A stretch of DNA of 64,000 nucleotides from Amycolatopsis pretoriensis (GCF_900107925.1 NZ_FNUJ01000008.1:62001-126000); one strand, 5' to 3'; shown: positions 55,244-63,098, counted from the first letter of the stretch. The notes: generated from the sequence alone by a model not told the origin. Numbers and translations: made by a program.

Positions 55244-55990
55244 ATGAGTGCGGAACTGTCCGGGTCGACGGCACTGGTGACGGGCGGAACGAGCGGGATC
55301 GGCCGGGCGACGGCGATCGCGCTGGCGGGTCTCGGCGCGCACGTCGTGCTGTCCGGCCGTGACGCGGCACGCGGCGAGGAGGTCGTCGCGCGGATCCGGG
55401 CTTCGGGCGGGAAGGCGGACTTCGTCGCGGCCGACCTGACGGACGCGGCGTCGGCGCGTGCGCTGGCCGACCGGGCGCGGGAGCTGGGCGGGCAGGTGGA
55501 CGTGCTGGTGAACAACGCGGGCATCTTCCCGACCGGACCCACTTCGTCCCTGTCCGAGGCGGACTTCGACCGCGTGTACGACATCAACGTCAAGGTGCCG
55601 TACTTCCTGGTGGCGGCGCTGGCCCCGGCAATGGCCGAGCGCGGCCGCGGCGCGATCGTCAACGTGTCCACGATGGTCGCGGCGCGGGGCATGGCGGGGA
55701 TGGCGCTGTACGGCTCGTCGAAGGCGGCGGTGGAGCTGATGACGAAGGCGTGGGCGGCGGAGTTCGGGCCGTCGGGAGTCCGGGTGAACGCGGTCAGCCC
55801 GGGCCCGACGCGCACTGAGGGCACGGCGGTGTTCGGCGAGGGCCTGGACGAGCTGGCTTCGGCCGGCCCGGCCGGGCGAACGGCAGCGCCGGAGGAGATC
55901 GCGTCGGCGATCGCGTTCCTGGTGACGGAGGGATCGAGCTTCGTGCAGGGCGCGGTGCTCCCGGTGGACGGCGGCCGGCTGGCGGTGTGA
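55244..55990 (+). CDS. short-chain dehydrogenase/reductase (classical SDR)
   Basis: This 248-residue NAD(P)-dependent oxidoreductase has a glycine motif TGGTSGIG (residues 13-20), VLVNNAG, the catalytic Ser in IVNVSTM, and the Tyr-Lys pair in YGSSK. PGPTRTEG and the C-terminal SSFVQGAVLPVDGG are typical. The Arg in GRDAARG favours NADP(H). The first in-frame start, GTG 55241, is directly followed by ATG 55244. It follows the P450-LysR pair and may belong to the same pathway. Confidence 0.93.
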   Translation: MSAELSGSTALVTGGTSGIGRATAIALAGLGAHVVLSGRDAARGEEVVARIRASGGKADFVAADLTDAASARALADRARELGGQVDVLVNNAGIFPTGPTSSLSEADFDRVYDINVKVPYFLVAALAPAMAERGRGAIVNVSTMVAARGMAGMALYGSSKAAVELMTKAWAAEFGPSGVRVNAVSPGPTRTEGTAVFGEGLDELASAGPAGRTAAPEEIASAIAFLVTEGSSFVQGAVLPVDGGRLAV

Positions 55991-56101
55991 GCCCACGCTC
56001 GACTAGGGGAAATCCAAGATCGGGCAGCGGCGGCAAGCGTGTAACAGGGAGCTGTTGATCCCCGACTCCTGCGAGTACACCCGACGGAAAGGGGGCATCA
56101 C

Positions 56102-56380
56102 GTGGGCCTCATCCGCAAGTCCCTGATGATCAGCACGGGCGGACTCGTGCGCGGCAGCAGCAAGAAGCAGCGTGTTGCCAAGAAGTCCCTGCGCGAGCTG
56201 CAGACGCAGACGAGGCTCCAGCGGCAGGCGTTCACCCAGCAGGCCGAGGCCCCCGCGCCCGCGCAGCCGCCCGCACCGGCCGGGCCACCCGCCGGCTGGT
56301 ACCCGTCGCCCAGTCAGCAGGGCGCGACGCAGTGGTGGGACGGCACGCGATGGACCGAGCACTTCAAGCCGACGGACTGA
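56102..56380 (+). CDS. DUF2510 small protein
   Basis: This 92-residue protein starts at a GTG behind AAAGGGGG. A basic N-terminal part (residues 1-45, RKSLMISTGGLVRGSSKKQRVAKKS) and an Ala/Pro linker lead to the C-terminal DUF2510 motif AGWYPSPSQQGATQWWDGTRWTEHF, with the typical WYP...WWDG..WT pattern. DUF2510 is a small Trp-rich module found in many actinobacterial membrane and surface proteins. Here it stands without a TM segment. Function unknown. Confidence 0.87.
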   Translation: MGLIRKSLMISTGGLVRGSSKKQRVAKKSLRELQTQTRLQRQAFTQQAEAPAPAQPPAPAGPPAGWYPSPSQQGATQWWDGTRWTEHFKPTD

Positions 56381-56400
56381 AGCGGACATGAGTCGCTTCA

Positions 56401-56433
56401 GGAGGGCGTCACCTCAGAAAGGTGACGCCCTCC
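56401..56433. terminator. bidirectional terminator between DUF2510 and nitrilase genes
   Basis: A perfect 14-bp stem GGAGGGCGTCACCT / AGGTGACGCCCTCC with loop CAGAA lies between the convergent genes. Its left arm overlaps the last codon and stop of the nitrilase gene. Confidence 0.85.
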
Positions 56434-57221
56434 CGGGGACGCTCGTCCACCGTCAGCGAGAACACGTCCGGCCGCGCGTAGTGCCCTGACACGTCCAGGC
56501 TCTTGCGCGCCGCCACGATCTGCTCCAGGTCGATCTCCGCCTTGAGCACACCCTCGGCGTCGCGCAACGGGCCGGCGAGGACGTCACCCAACGGGCCGAC
56601 GATCACGCTCCCGCCGCGGAACGGGTCGTCTCCCGAAGACTCGTACGGGCAGGCCGACACCACGAAGCACCGGCCCTCGTCGGCGATGTGGCGCATCGAC
56701 GCCTGCCAGACGTCGCGGTCGTCCGCCGTCGGGGCGCACCAGATCTCCACGCCCTTCGCGTACATCGCCGCGCGGAACAGCGGCATGTGGTTCTCCCAGC
56801 AGATCGCCGCGCCCGCCAAGCCCGCCGCCGTCGGGATCGCCGGGAGCGTCGACCCGTCGCCGCGGCCCCAGACCAGCCGCTCTCGTTCCGTCGGGACCAG
56901 CTTGCGGTGCTTCGCCACCAAGCCCAGGTGCGGGTCGAGGAACACCGCCGTGCTGTACAGCGTCGAGCCGTCGCGCTCGATGACGCCGACGACCAGCGAA
57001 GCCCCGGTCCGTGCCGCGAGGCCGGCCAGCTCGGTGATCTCGGGGCCCGGCACCTCTACCGCCGCATGGAAGTACTCCGGGAACGGCACCCGGCCCGGGT
57101 ACCCGCCGAGCACGGCTTCGGGCAGCACCACCAGCGAGGCGCCGCGGAGTTCGTCCTCGAACTCCAGGATCCGCGCGACCGGAACGCCCGTCCCGACCTG
57201 CAGCGCCGCGACGACCGTCAC
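56409..57221 (-). CDS. carbon-nitrogen hydrolase (nitrilase family)
   Basis: This 270-residue enzyme has the nitrilase Glu-Lys-Cys set: Glu35 in LVVLPEAVLGGYPG, Lys107 in KHRKLVPTERERLVWG and Cys141 in AAICWENHMPLFR. The CWEN-H-MPL context and the LxPTxxERxxWGxGDGS block are those of true nitrilases (nitrile to acid plus ammonia) rather than amidases. Aliphatic or arylacetonitrile substrates are possible. The protein is shorter than typical nitrilases (about 310-350 residues). GTG 57221 overlaps the stop of the DUF1295 gene (GTGA), so the two are translationally coupled. Confidence 0.92.
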   Translation of the reverse strand: MTVVAALQVGTGVPVARILEFEDELRGASLVVLPEAVLGGYPGRVPFPEYFHAAVEVPGPEITELAGLAARTGASLVVGVIERDGSTLYSTAVFLDPHLGLVAKHRKLVPTERERLVWGRGDGSTLPAIPTAAGLAGAAICWENHMPLFRAAMYAKGVEIWCAPTADDRDVWQASMRHIADEGRCFVVSACPYESSGDDPFRGGSVIVGPLGDVLAGPLRDAEGVLKAEIDLEQIVAARKSLDVSGHYARPDVFSLTVDERPREGVTFLR

Positions 57222-58015
57222 GAGCGGGCCGCCGGCTCACGCCGAGGCGGCCATGGCACTACTGCGGACACCCGGCGCTGGTAGTCGGCATATTCCGGGT
57301 ACCGGCCCAGCGTGATGCTCTCGGTGAACTTCGTCGACCCGACGAACAGCAGCGTCAGCAGGAGCGCGCCCACGACCGTCCACTGCGGACCGGCGGCGAC
57401 GATCCCGAACACCGCGATCACCCACCACTGCGCCTGCTCGAAGAAGAAGTTCGGGTGCCGCGAGTAGCCGAAGAGCCCTGTCTGGCAGAAGCGCGTCGAC
57501 GCCCGGCCCGCGTGCTTCTCGCGGTGGAACACCCACTGCTGCTGGTCGGCGACCGTCTCCCCGATCAGGAACGCAGCGAAGACCACCGCGACCACGACGT
57601 CCCAGACGCCGAACGAGCCCTGGTTCTCCAGGGCGGCGTACGCGGGCAGCGTGATCAGCAGCAGGATCGCGTTCTGGTACAGCGAGATGAAGAAGAAGTT
57701 GAACACCTGGAACTGCCACGGCGCCATCCGCTCGCGCAACACCGCCCACCGGTAGTCCTCGCCGCCGCGGGCGTAACCACCCTTCCGGGCGAAGTTGAAC
57801 GTCAGCCGGATCCCCCACAGGGTCACCAGCGCGAACATCACGTCGAGCCGCGCGTCGGCGAACCCGGCGGCGCCCGCGAAGATCGCCAGGTACACGACCG
57901 GGACGATCGACCAGATCCGGTCGACCCAGGAATACTCCCTGGTCAGCACCGACATCAGCCACGTGCCGAGCGTCACCCCGGCGAAGACGTACAGGCACAC
58001 CCGCAGCGCGTCCAT
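57218..58015 (-). CDS. DUF1295 membrane protein (steroid 5-alpha-reductase-like)
   Basis: This 265-residue protein has about 7 TM helices. The N-terminal SVLTREYSWVDRIWSIVPVVY and LVTLWGIRLTFNFARKGGY, followed by GEDYRWAVLRE, are DUF1295 hallmarks. The C-terminal TGLFGYSRHPNFFFEQAQWW matches the NADPH-binding end of the steroid 5-alpha-reductase/isoprenylcysteine methyltransferase superfamily. The likely activity is reduction of an activated C=C in a lipid or steroid-like substrate. ATG 58015 lies divergent to the EXPERA-domain gene with 30 bases between, and it is operonic with the nitrilase. Confidence 0.92.
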   Translation of the reverse strand: MDALRVCLYVFAGVTLGTWLMSVLTREYSWVDRIWSIVPVVYLAIFAGAAGFADARLDVMFALVTLWGIRLTFNFARKGGYARGGEDYRWAVLRERMAPWQFQVFNFFFISLYQNAILLLITLPAYAALENQGSFGVWDVVVAVVFAAFLIGETVADQQQWVFHREKHAGRASTRFCQTGLFGYSRHPNFFFEQAQWWVIAVFGIVAAGPQWTVVGALLLTLLFVGSTKFTESITLGRYPEYADYQRRVSAVVPWPPRREPAARS

Positions 58016-58045
58016 CCCCTCACAATAGGACCTAGGATCGAGCGC

Positions 58046-58537
58046 ATGAACCTGCCGCTGCGGGACCGGAAGATCGACGTCTTCTTCGCGGTGCTGTTCT
58101 CGGCCTTCACGGTGACGTCGCTGATCAGCGACCTGCTGCCGACCGTCGGCGTCGACTTCTCCAAACCTTCCGGCAACTTCTTCGTCAACTCGAACTACTG
58201 GTACGCCCACGACGCCGACCCGCTGTTCATGCACCCGCCGGACTGGATGCGGATCGTCACCGGGCTCTCGGCGTTCGTCTACATGCCGTTCTACGTCGTA
58301 CTCGTCTTCGCGCTGCTGACCGGCCGCAACTGGATCCAGCTGCCGTCGGTGATCTACGCGACGATGATCGTCACGCTGACCGGGATCGTCGTGTTCGGCG
58401 TCGAGTTCTTCGGCGACCCCGCCTTCCGCACCGGCAACCCCGCGAAGTTCCTCGCCTTCAACCTGCCCTACGTCCTGGTGCCGCTCCTACTGCTCGTCCG
58501 GATGCGCAAGCCACTGCCGTTCACCCGCCCGTTCTGA
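58046..58537 (+). CDS. EXPERA-domain (TMEM97/EBP-like) membrane protein
   Basis: This 163-residue protein has four TM helices: about 11-30, 66-87, 97-117 and 133-150. The EXPERA pattern includes DVFFAVLFSAFTVTSLISDLLP, WYAHDADPLFMHPPDWMRIVTGLSAFVYMPFYVVL and YATMIVTLTGIVVFGVEFFGD. Eukaryotic EXPERA proteins (EBP, TMEM97/sigma-2 receptor, TM6SF2) are sterol isomerases or sterol/lipid-binding proteins. Bacterial members are little studied. TAGGAT (58033-58038) seven bases before the ATG suggests a leaderless transcript. It is divergent from a steroid-reductase-like gene. Confidence 0.82.
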   Translation: MNLPLRDRKIDVFFAVLFSAFTVTSLISDLLPTVGVDFSKPSGNFFVNSNYWYAHDADPLFMHPPDWMRIVTGLSAFVYMPFYVVLVFALLTGRNWIQLPSVIYATMIVTLTGIVVFGVEFFGDPAFRTGNPAKFLAFNLPYVLVPLLLLVRMRKPLPFTRPF

Positions 58538-58548
58538 CCGGAGGCGCC

Positions 58549-59760
58549 GTGCCGTACTCGTTCCTCAGCCACCTCGACTGCTCCCGGACCGGCGACCGCC
58601 TGGACGCCGACGTCGTCCAGGGCCTCTCGCCGGCGGGCGCGCCGCTGCTCGCGCGGTACGACCTCGACGGCGTCCGCGAAGCCGTGACGCCGAAGGAGAT
58701 CGCCGGCCGCGAGCCGACGCTGTGGCGCTACCACGAGGTGCTGCCGGTGCGCTCGCCCGAGCACGTCGTCAGCCTCGGCGAGGGCATGACGCCGCTGCTG
58801 CGCCTGCCGCGCTACGGCCGTGAGCTGGGGCTTTCGCGGCTGTGGATGAAGGACGAGGGCTTGGTCCCGACCGGCACGTTCAAGGCGCGCGGCGCCGCGG
58901 TCGGCGTCTCGCGGGCGGCCGAGCTGGGCGTGGGCGGGATCGCGATGCCGACCAACGGCAACGCGGGCGCGGCGTGGGCGTTGTACGCGGCCCGCGCGGG
59001 CCTGACGAGCCTCATCGCGATGCCCGACGACGCGCCGGCGATCACCATGCGGGAGTGCGTCGCCGCCGGCGCCGAGCTGTACCGCGTGGACGGTCTGATC
59101 GGTGACGCGGGGAAGCTTATCGCTTCGGCGGTTTCCCGTCGTGAGGGTGTCCAGGACGTCTCGACGTTGAAGGAGCCGTACCGCATCGAGGGCAAGAAGA
59201 CGATGGGGTACGAGATCGCCGAGCAGTTCGGCTGGCGGCTGCCCGACGTCATCCTCTACCCCACCGGCGGCGGGGTCGGGATCATCGGGATCCACAAGGC
59301 GCTGCTGGAAATGCGGGAGCTGGGCTGGATTTCCGGGCCGCTGCCGCGATTGGTCGCCGTGCAGGCGACCGGGTGCGCGCCGATCGTTTCGGCGTTCGAT
59401 CGGGGTGCCCGCGAGAGCGAGCCGTTCCCGGACGCCCGGACGGTCGCCTTCGGCATCACCGTGCCCAAGGCCCTGGGCGACTTCCTCGTGCTGGACGCGG
59501 TGTACGCGACCGGCGGGACCGCGGTCGCCGTCACCGACGAGGAACTGCTTGCGGCGCAACGGGACCTGACCACCTTCGAGGGCACGTTCGTCTGCCCGGA
59601 AGGTGGGGCGTGCTTCGCCGCGTTGCGGCACCTGCGCGAGTCGGGCTGGCTGGGCGGCGACGAAGATGTCGTGGTGCTGAACACCGGCGCCGGGATCAAG
59701 TACCCGGAGACGGTGCCCCTCGACGTCCCGCTGCTCGCGAAGGACGGCGTGATTCCTTAA
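58549..59760 (+). CDS. thrC: threonine synthase
   Basis: This 403-residue PLP enzyme makes threonine from O-phosphohomoserine. The N-terminal lid-like part is SFLSHLDCSRTGDRLDADVVQGLSP. LGEGMTPLLRLPRYG, the PLP Lys112 in GTFKARGAAVGVSRA, TNGNAGAAWALYAARAG and the glycine loop YPTGGGVGIIGIHKAL follow. It resembles the longer archaeal/plant-like threonine synthases found as a second copy in many actinomycetes, so it may not be the main copy. GTG 58549 follows GGAGG, 11 bases after the EXPERA-gene stop, so the two are probably co-transcribed. The stop lies in a tandem 15-base repeat. Confidence 0.9.
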   Translation: MPYSFLSHLDCSRTGDRLDADVVQGLSPAGAPLLARYDLDGVREAVTPKEIAGREPTLWRYHEVLPVRSPEHVVSLGEGMTPLLRLPRYGRELGLSRLWMKDEGLVPTGTFKARGAAVGVSRAAELGVGGIAMPTNGNAGAAWALYAARAGLTSLIAMPDDAPAITMRECVAAGAELYRVDGLIGDAGKLIASAVSRREGVQDVSTLKEPYRIEGKKTMGYEIAEQFGWRLPDVILYPTGGGVGIIGIHKALLEMRELGWISGPLPRLVAVQATGCAPIVSAFDRGARESEPFPDARTVAFGITVPKALGDFLVLDAVYATGGTAVAVTDEELLAAQRDLTTFEGTFVCPEGGACFAALRHLRESGWLGGDEDVVVLNTGAGIKYPETVPLDVPLLAKDGVIP

Positions 59761-59784
59761 AGGACCGAGCCTTAAAGGACCGAG
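59755..59784. repeat. 15-base tandem duplication across two convergent stop codons
   Basis: CCTTAAAGGACCGAG occurs twice with no gap (59755-59769, 59770-59784). The first copy contains the TAA of thrC; the second contains the TAA of the ArsC-like gene on the other strand. Because TTAA is palindromic, each copy can end either gene. Confidence 0.9.
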
Positions 59785-60125
59785 CGGACCGTTTCGGGGT
59801 CGCGGGCGACGACGGTGGTGCCGTCGTCGGCCGTGATGATCGGGCGCTGGATCAGCTTGGGGTGTTCGCTGAGCGCCTCGATCCACTTCGGCCGGTCTTC
59901 GGGCGTCCGGCCCCACGTTTTGAGGCCGAGTTCCTTCGCGACCGGTTCGGCGGTGCGCGTGATGTCCCACGGTTCGAGGCCGAGGCGGTCGAGCACGGCT
60001 TCGAGTTCCGCCGCGGTCGGCGGGTCCTCGAGGTAGCGGCGCACGGTGTACTGCGCGCCGGCTTCGTCCAACAGCGACACGGCGGACCGGCACTTCGAGC
60101 ACGCCGGGTTGACCCAGATCTCCAC
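59772..60125 (-). CDS. ArsC/Spx-family thioredoxin-fold protein (arsenate reductase-like)
   Basis: This 117-residue protein begins MEIWVNPACSKCRSAVSLLDEAG. Cys9 and Cys12 form a C-S-K-C pair, the catalytic Cys position of ArsC family proteins. LIQRPIITADDGTTVVARDPETV matches the ArsC C-terminal block, with Arg in QRPI as in E. coli-type arsenate reductase. Known activity in the family is glutaredoxin-linked arsenate reduction, but the second Cys and absence of other ars genes leave the role open. Divergent from the TetR gene. Confidence 0.9.
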   Translation of the reverse strand: MEIWVNPACSKCRSAVSLLDEAGAQYTVRRYLEDPPTAAELEAVLDRLGLEPWDITRTAEPVAKELGLKTWGRTPEDRPKWIEALSEHPKLIQRPIITADDGTTVVARDPETVRSVL

Positions 60126-60151
60126 GGGCCGCAGCCTACCGCCTGGTTTTG

Positions 60152-60163
60152 GAGCACGTGTTC
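60152..60163 (+). promoter_or_regulatory. candidate TetR operator
   Basis: GAGCACGTGTTC is a 12-base near-palindrome centred on CACGTG (one mismatched pair). It ends 15 bases before the tetR ATG at 60179 and overlaps the presumed promoter; TGTTAC (60164-60169) could be the -10. Confidence 0.5.
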
Positions 60164-60178
60164 TGTTACGGTCGCGGC

Positions 60179-60772
60179 ATGCCCCGCCCCCGTGTGCACG
60201 ACCTCGACGCGCTGCTCGACGTCGCCGAGCGGCTCGTCGCCTCCTCGACGGACGTCACCGTGCGTGGCCTCGCCGCGGCGGCGAACGTCCCGAACGGGAC
60301 GATCTACCACGCGTTCGGGTCGCTGAACGCCTTGCTGGCGCGGGTCTGGTTGCGCGCGGCGACCGAGTTCCTCAACCTGCAGACGTCGATGGTGGACACG
60401 GCTTCCTCGCCGGTGGAGGCCGTCGTCGCCGCGGCGGACACGCCCGCGGTGTTCGCGTCCCGCCGGCCGGACGGGGCGCGGATGCTGCTGAAGGTCCGCG
60501 GTGACCGGCTCTTCGGGCCCGACCTGCCCGACGAACTGGCGGAAGCCCTGCACGCGGTGGACAAACGCCTGGTCGCGCTGCTCGTGCGGCTGGCGCGTCA
60601 GGTGTGGGACCGCGGCGACGGCCTGGCCGTCGAGGTGATCACGACGTGCGTCGTCGACCTGCCGACCGCGTTCTTCCGGCGCGACATCACCGACCCCCTG
60701 GTGCGGGAGAGGCTGGCCGCCGCGGTGCGGGCCGTGCTGACCGTGCCCCCACGAGAAAAGGACCGATCTTGA
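60179..60772 (+). CDS. TetR-family transcriptional regulator
   Basis: This 197-residue protein has an N-terminal HTH MPRPRVHDLDALLDVAERLV ... VRGLAAAANVPNGTIYHAFGSLNALLARVW. The ligand domain (about 60-190) is helical. ATG 60179 is preferred over GTG 60149 because the operator-like palindrome lies between them. The stop overlaps the TTG start of an enoyl-CoA-hydratase-like gene, so regulator and enzyme form one operon. Such TetR/crotonase pairs often respond to acyl-CoA. Confidence 0.93.
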   Translation: MPRPRVHDLDALLDVAERLVASSTDVTVRGLAAAANVPNGTIYHAFGSLNALLARVWLRAATEFLNLQTSMVDTASSPVEAVVAAADTPAVFASRRPDGARMLLKVRGDRLFGPDLPDELAEALHAVDKRLVALLVRLARQVWDRGDGLAVEVITTCVVDLPTAFFRRDITDPLVRERLAAAVRAVLTVPPREKDRS

Positions 60773-61386
60773 CCGTTCTGCACTTGGGCGACGACGAAAA
60801 CCGCTTCTCACCGGACTGGCTGCAGCGCGTCCACTCCACTTTGGACACGGTGGAGGACGTGCTGGTGACCACCGGCGGCGGCAAGTTCTACTCGAACGGC
60901 TTGGACCTGGAGTGGCTGACGGCGAACGGCGACAAGGCCTCGGAGTACGTCGCGGACGTGCAGGAGCTGTTCGCGCGGGTGCTGACGCTGCCGGTCCCGA
61001 CGGTGGCGGCGATCACCGGCCACGCGTTCGGCGCGGGCGCGATGCTGGCGATGGCGCACGACTTCCGCGTGATGCGCGAGGATCGCGGGTACTTCTGCTT
61101 CCCGGAAGCGGACATCAACATCCCGTTCACGCCGGGGATGGCGGCGCTGATCCAGGGGAAGCTGACGCCCGCGTCGGCGATCGCGTCGATGACGACCGGA
61201 CGGCGGTTCGGCGGGGCGGAGGCTTTGCCGTTCGGCTTGGTGGACGAAATCGCGGCCGAAGGTGAGGTCGTGAAGGTGGCTTCGTCGCGGGTCGAGGCAC
61301 TGGCGGGCAAGGACCGCGGCACGCTGGGGGCGATCAAGGCGACGATGTTCGCCCCCGCAGTGGCAGCGTTGCGGACGCCTGCGTAG
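60769..61386 (+). CDS. enoyl-CoA hydratase/isomerase (crotonase) family protein
   Basis: This 205-residue protein starts at TTG 60769, overlapping the tetR stop (TTGA), behind GAAAAGGA. The crotonase oxyanion regions are FYSNGLDLEWL and ITGHAFGAGAMLAMAHDFRVMREDRGYFCFPE. At about 205 residues it is shorter than classical 260-residue hydratases and resembles delta3-delta2 enoyl-CoA isomerases. The Glu pair of hydratases is not obvious, which favours isomerase activity. Likely regulated by the coupled TetR protein. Confidence 0.92.
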   Translation: MTVLHLGDDENRFSPDWLQRVHSTLDTVEDVLVTTGGGKFYSNGLDLEWLTANGDKASEYVADVQELFARVLTLPVPTVAAITGHAFGAGAMLAMAHDFRVMREDRGYFCFPEADINIPFTPGMAALIQGKLTPASAIASMTTGRRFGGAEALPFGLVDEIAAEGEVVKVASSRVEALAGKDRGTLGAIKATMFAPAVAALRTPA

Positions 61387-61406
61387 GCCTCCGGCCCCCG
61401 GTATCC

Positions 61407-61429
61407 AGCTTACCGGCGACCACCGACAG
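61407..61429 (-). promoter_or_regulatory. orphan PafBC-type promoter motif
   Basis: Minus-strand CTGTCGGTG (61429-61421), eight bases, TAAGCT (61412-61407). No start codon follows at the expected distance, and the antisense of the crotonase gene lies downstream. The sequence from about 61435 to 61390 resembles 46240-46280, so both may be relics of one mobile or duplicated gene family. Confidence 0.4.
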
Positions 61430-61461
61430 TTCCGGGTGCTCGCCGCAGCCGGGGCCGAAGT

Positions 61462-61512
61462 CCGTGAATGGCACATTGACGGACGCTAAGTCCCTCAATG
61501 TGCCATTCACGG
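61462..61512. terminator. long stem-loop between the crotonase and sigma-factor genes
   Basis: CCGTGAATGGCACATTGA (61462-61479) pairs perfectly with TCAATGTGCCATTCACGG (61495-61512), giving an 18-bp stem with a 15-base loop. The right arm contains the sigma gene's stop codon. The design matches the 35379-35431 element, although the sequence differs. Confidence 0.75.
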
Positions 61513-62742
61513 CATTTCGCACTCGGTGAGGCGACGGCGCAAGTGGGCCCGCTCGGGTTCGGTGCCCGCCAAGGCGAGAGCCTCCCGGTACACCTGGGCC
61601 GCCTCGGTGAGGCGGCCCAGGCGCGCGAGGAGATCCGCCCGGGCCGCCGGGAACGGGCTGTACTCTCGCAACCGCGGCTCCTCCGCCAGCTCGCCCAAAA
61701 GGGACAGACCCGCTTCCGGACCGTCGCGCATCGCCACCGCCACCGCCCGGTTCAGCTCCACCACCGGGGATGGCGTCAGCCCGCGCAGCACGTCGTACAG
61801 CGCCACGATCTGGGGCCAGTCCGTGCCCGCCACGTCCGGGGCCTCGTCGTGCAGGGCCGCGATCGCCGCCTGGACTCCGTACAGACCCGGTGGGGCGCCG
61901 GTCAACGCGACCTCCACCAGCGCGGTCCCCTCCTCGATCATCGCGCGGTCCCAGCGGGTGCGGTCCTGGTCGTCCAGCAGGACCAGGCCGCCGTCCGGAT
62001 CCGTGCGGGCCTCGCGGCGGGCGTGGATCAGCAGCATCAGCGCCAGCAGGCCCGCCACCTCGCGCTCGGCCGGCAGCAGCCGGCGCAGGATCCTCGCCAG
62101 CCGGATCGCCTCCTCCGCCACGTCGAGGCGCTGCAGGTCCGGGCCCGAACTCGCCGCGTACCCCTCGGTGAAGATCGAGTACACGACCTGGAGCACGCCC
62201 GGCAGCCGGCCCGGCAGCTCGCCGGCCGACGGCACCCGGAACGGGATCCCGGCCGCGCGGATCCGGTTCTTCGCCCGCACGATCCGCTTGCCCATCGTCG
62301 CGCTCGGCACCAGGAACGCGCGCGCCACCTCCGCGGTCGTCAGGCCGGCCAGGCAACGCAGGGTCAGCGCCGTCCGGTCTTCGGCGGGCAGCGCCGGGTG
62401 GGCGCAGGTGAAGAACAGCTGGAGCCGCTCGTCCGGCAGGCCGCCGTCGGCGGTCGGGGCGGGCGCCGCGCGGTCGGCCTCGACCTGCAGCACCGCGAGC
62501 CGGGCCGCGTAGGCCTGGTCGCGGCGCAGCCGGTCGACGGCCTTGCGCCGCGCCGTCGTCATCAGCCAGGCGCCCGGCTTCGGCGGGACGCCCTCGGCGG
62601 GCCAGCGCACCAGCGCGGCCTCGATCGCCTCCGACGTCACCTCTTCGGCCAGGTCGAGGTCGCCGAACCGCCGGACGAGCGCGGCCAGCAACAGCCCGCG
62701 CTCCTCCCGAAAAACCGACTCGACCGACGCCCACCCCTCCAT
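61507..62742 (-). CDS. ECF42-type RNA polymerase sigma factor with C-terminal extension
   Basis: This 411-residue protein has sigma region 2 (VESVFREERGLLLAALVRRFGDLDLAEEVTSEAIEAAL ... PGAWLMTTARRKAVDRLRR) and region 4 (ALTLRCLAGLTTAEVARAFLVPSATMGKRIVRAKNRIR). A TPR-like C-terminal extension of about 200 residues follows (DUF6596; GYAASSGPDLQRLDVAEEAIRLARIL ... HDEAPDVAGTDWPQIVALYDVL). ECF42 sigma factors have no anti-sigma factor; the extension is needed for activity, and they are encoded beside DGPF proteins, exactly as here (five bases between genes). Confidence 0.95.
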   Translation of the reverse strand: MEGWASVESVFREERGLLLAALVRRFGDLDLAEEVTSEAIEAALVRWPAEGVPPKPGAWLMTTARRKAVDRLRRDQAYAARLAVLQVEADRAAPAPTADGGLPDERLQLFFTCAHPALPAEDRTALTLRCLAGLTTAEVARAFLVPSATMGKRIVRAKNRIRAAGIPFRVPSAGELPGRLPGVLQVVYSIFTEGYAASSGPDLQRLDVAEEAIRLARILRRLLPAEREVAGLLALMLLIHARREARTDPDGGLVLLDDQDRTRWDRAMIEEGTALVEVALTGAPPGLYGVQAAIAALHDEAPDVAGTDWPQIVALYDVLRGLTPSPVVELNRAVAVAMRDGPEAGLSLLGELAEEPRLREYSPFPAARADLLARLGRLTEAAQVYREALALAGTEPERAHLRRRLTECEMP

Positions 62743-62747
62743 CGCCG

Positions 62748-63098
62748 TCAGTCCCCGTAGGAGGCGAGCGGCCGCACGACGATGTGCCCGCCGTCGCGGG
62801 CGCCCGGGCAGTGCGCCGCCCAGTCGAGCGCGACGTCGAAGTCCGGCACGTCGACGACGAAGTAGCCGCCGAGCACCTCGCGGGACTCGGCGAACGGCCC
62901 GTCGGTGACGATCCGCTCCCCCCGCTCGTCGACCCGGACCGCGGCGGCCGTGGTGAAGTCGGCGAGCGAGTTGCCGCCGACGTGCACGCCGGCGTCCTTC
63001 ATGGACTTGTCGAAGAGCATCCAGTCCTCCGGCGTGCTGCAGCCGGTCGGGTTGCCTTCCGCGTCGAGCGAGGCGTTGATCAGCATCAGGTACTTCAC
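62748..63098 (-). CDS. YCII-related DGPF-domain protein
   Basis: This 116-residue protein begins MKYLMLINASLDAEGNPTGC and contains the name-giving TDGPFAESREVLGGYFVVDVPD block. DGPF/YCII proteins are ferredoxin-like-fold dimers of unknown activity that accompany ECF42 sigma factors. Here it is the first gene of a two-gene operon with the sigma gene. ATG 63098 follows GGAGGATCC, a good ribosome site. Confidence 0.95.
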   Translation of the reverse strand: MKYLMLINASLDAEGNPTGCSTPEDWMLFDKSMKDAGVHVGGNSLADFTTAAAVRVDERGERIVTDGPFAESREVLGGYFVVDVPDFDVALDWAAHCPGARDGGHIVVRPLASYGD

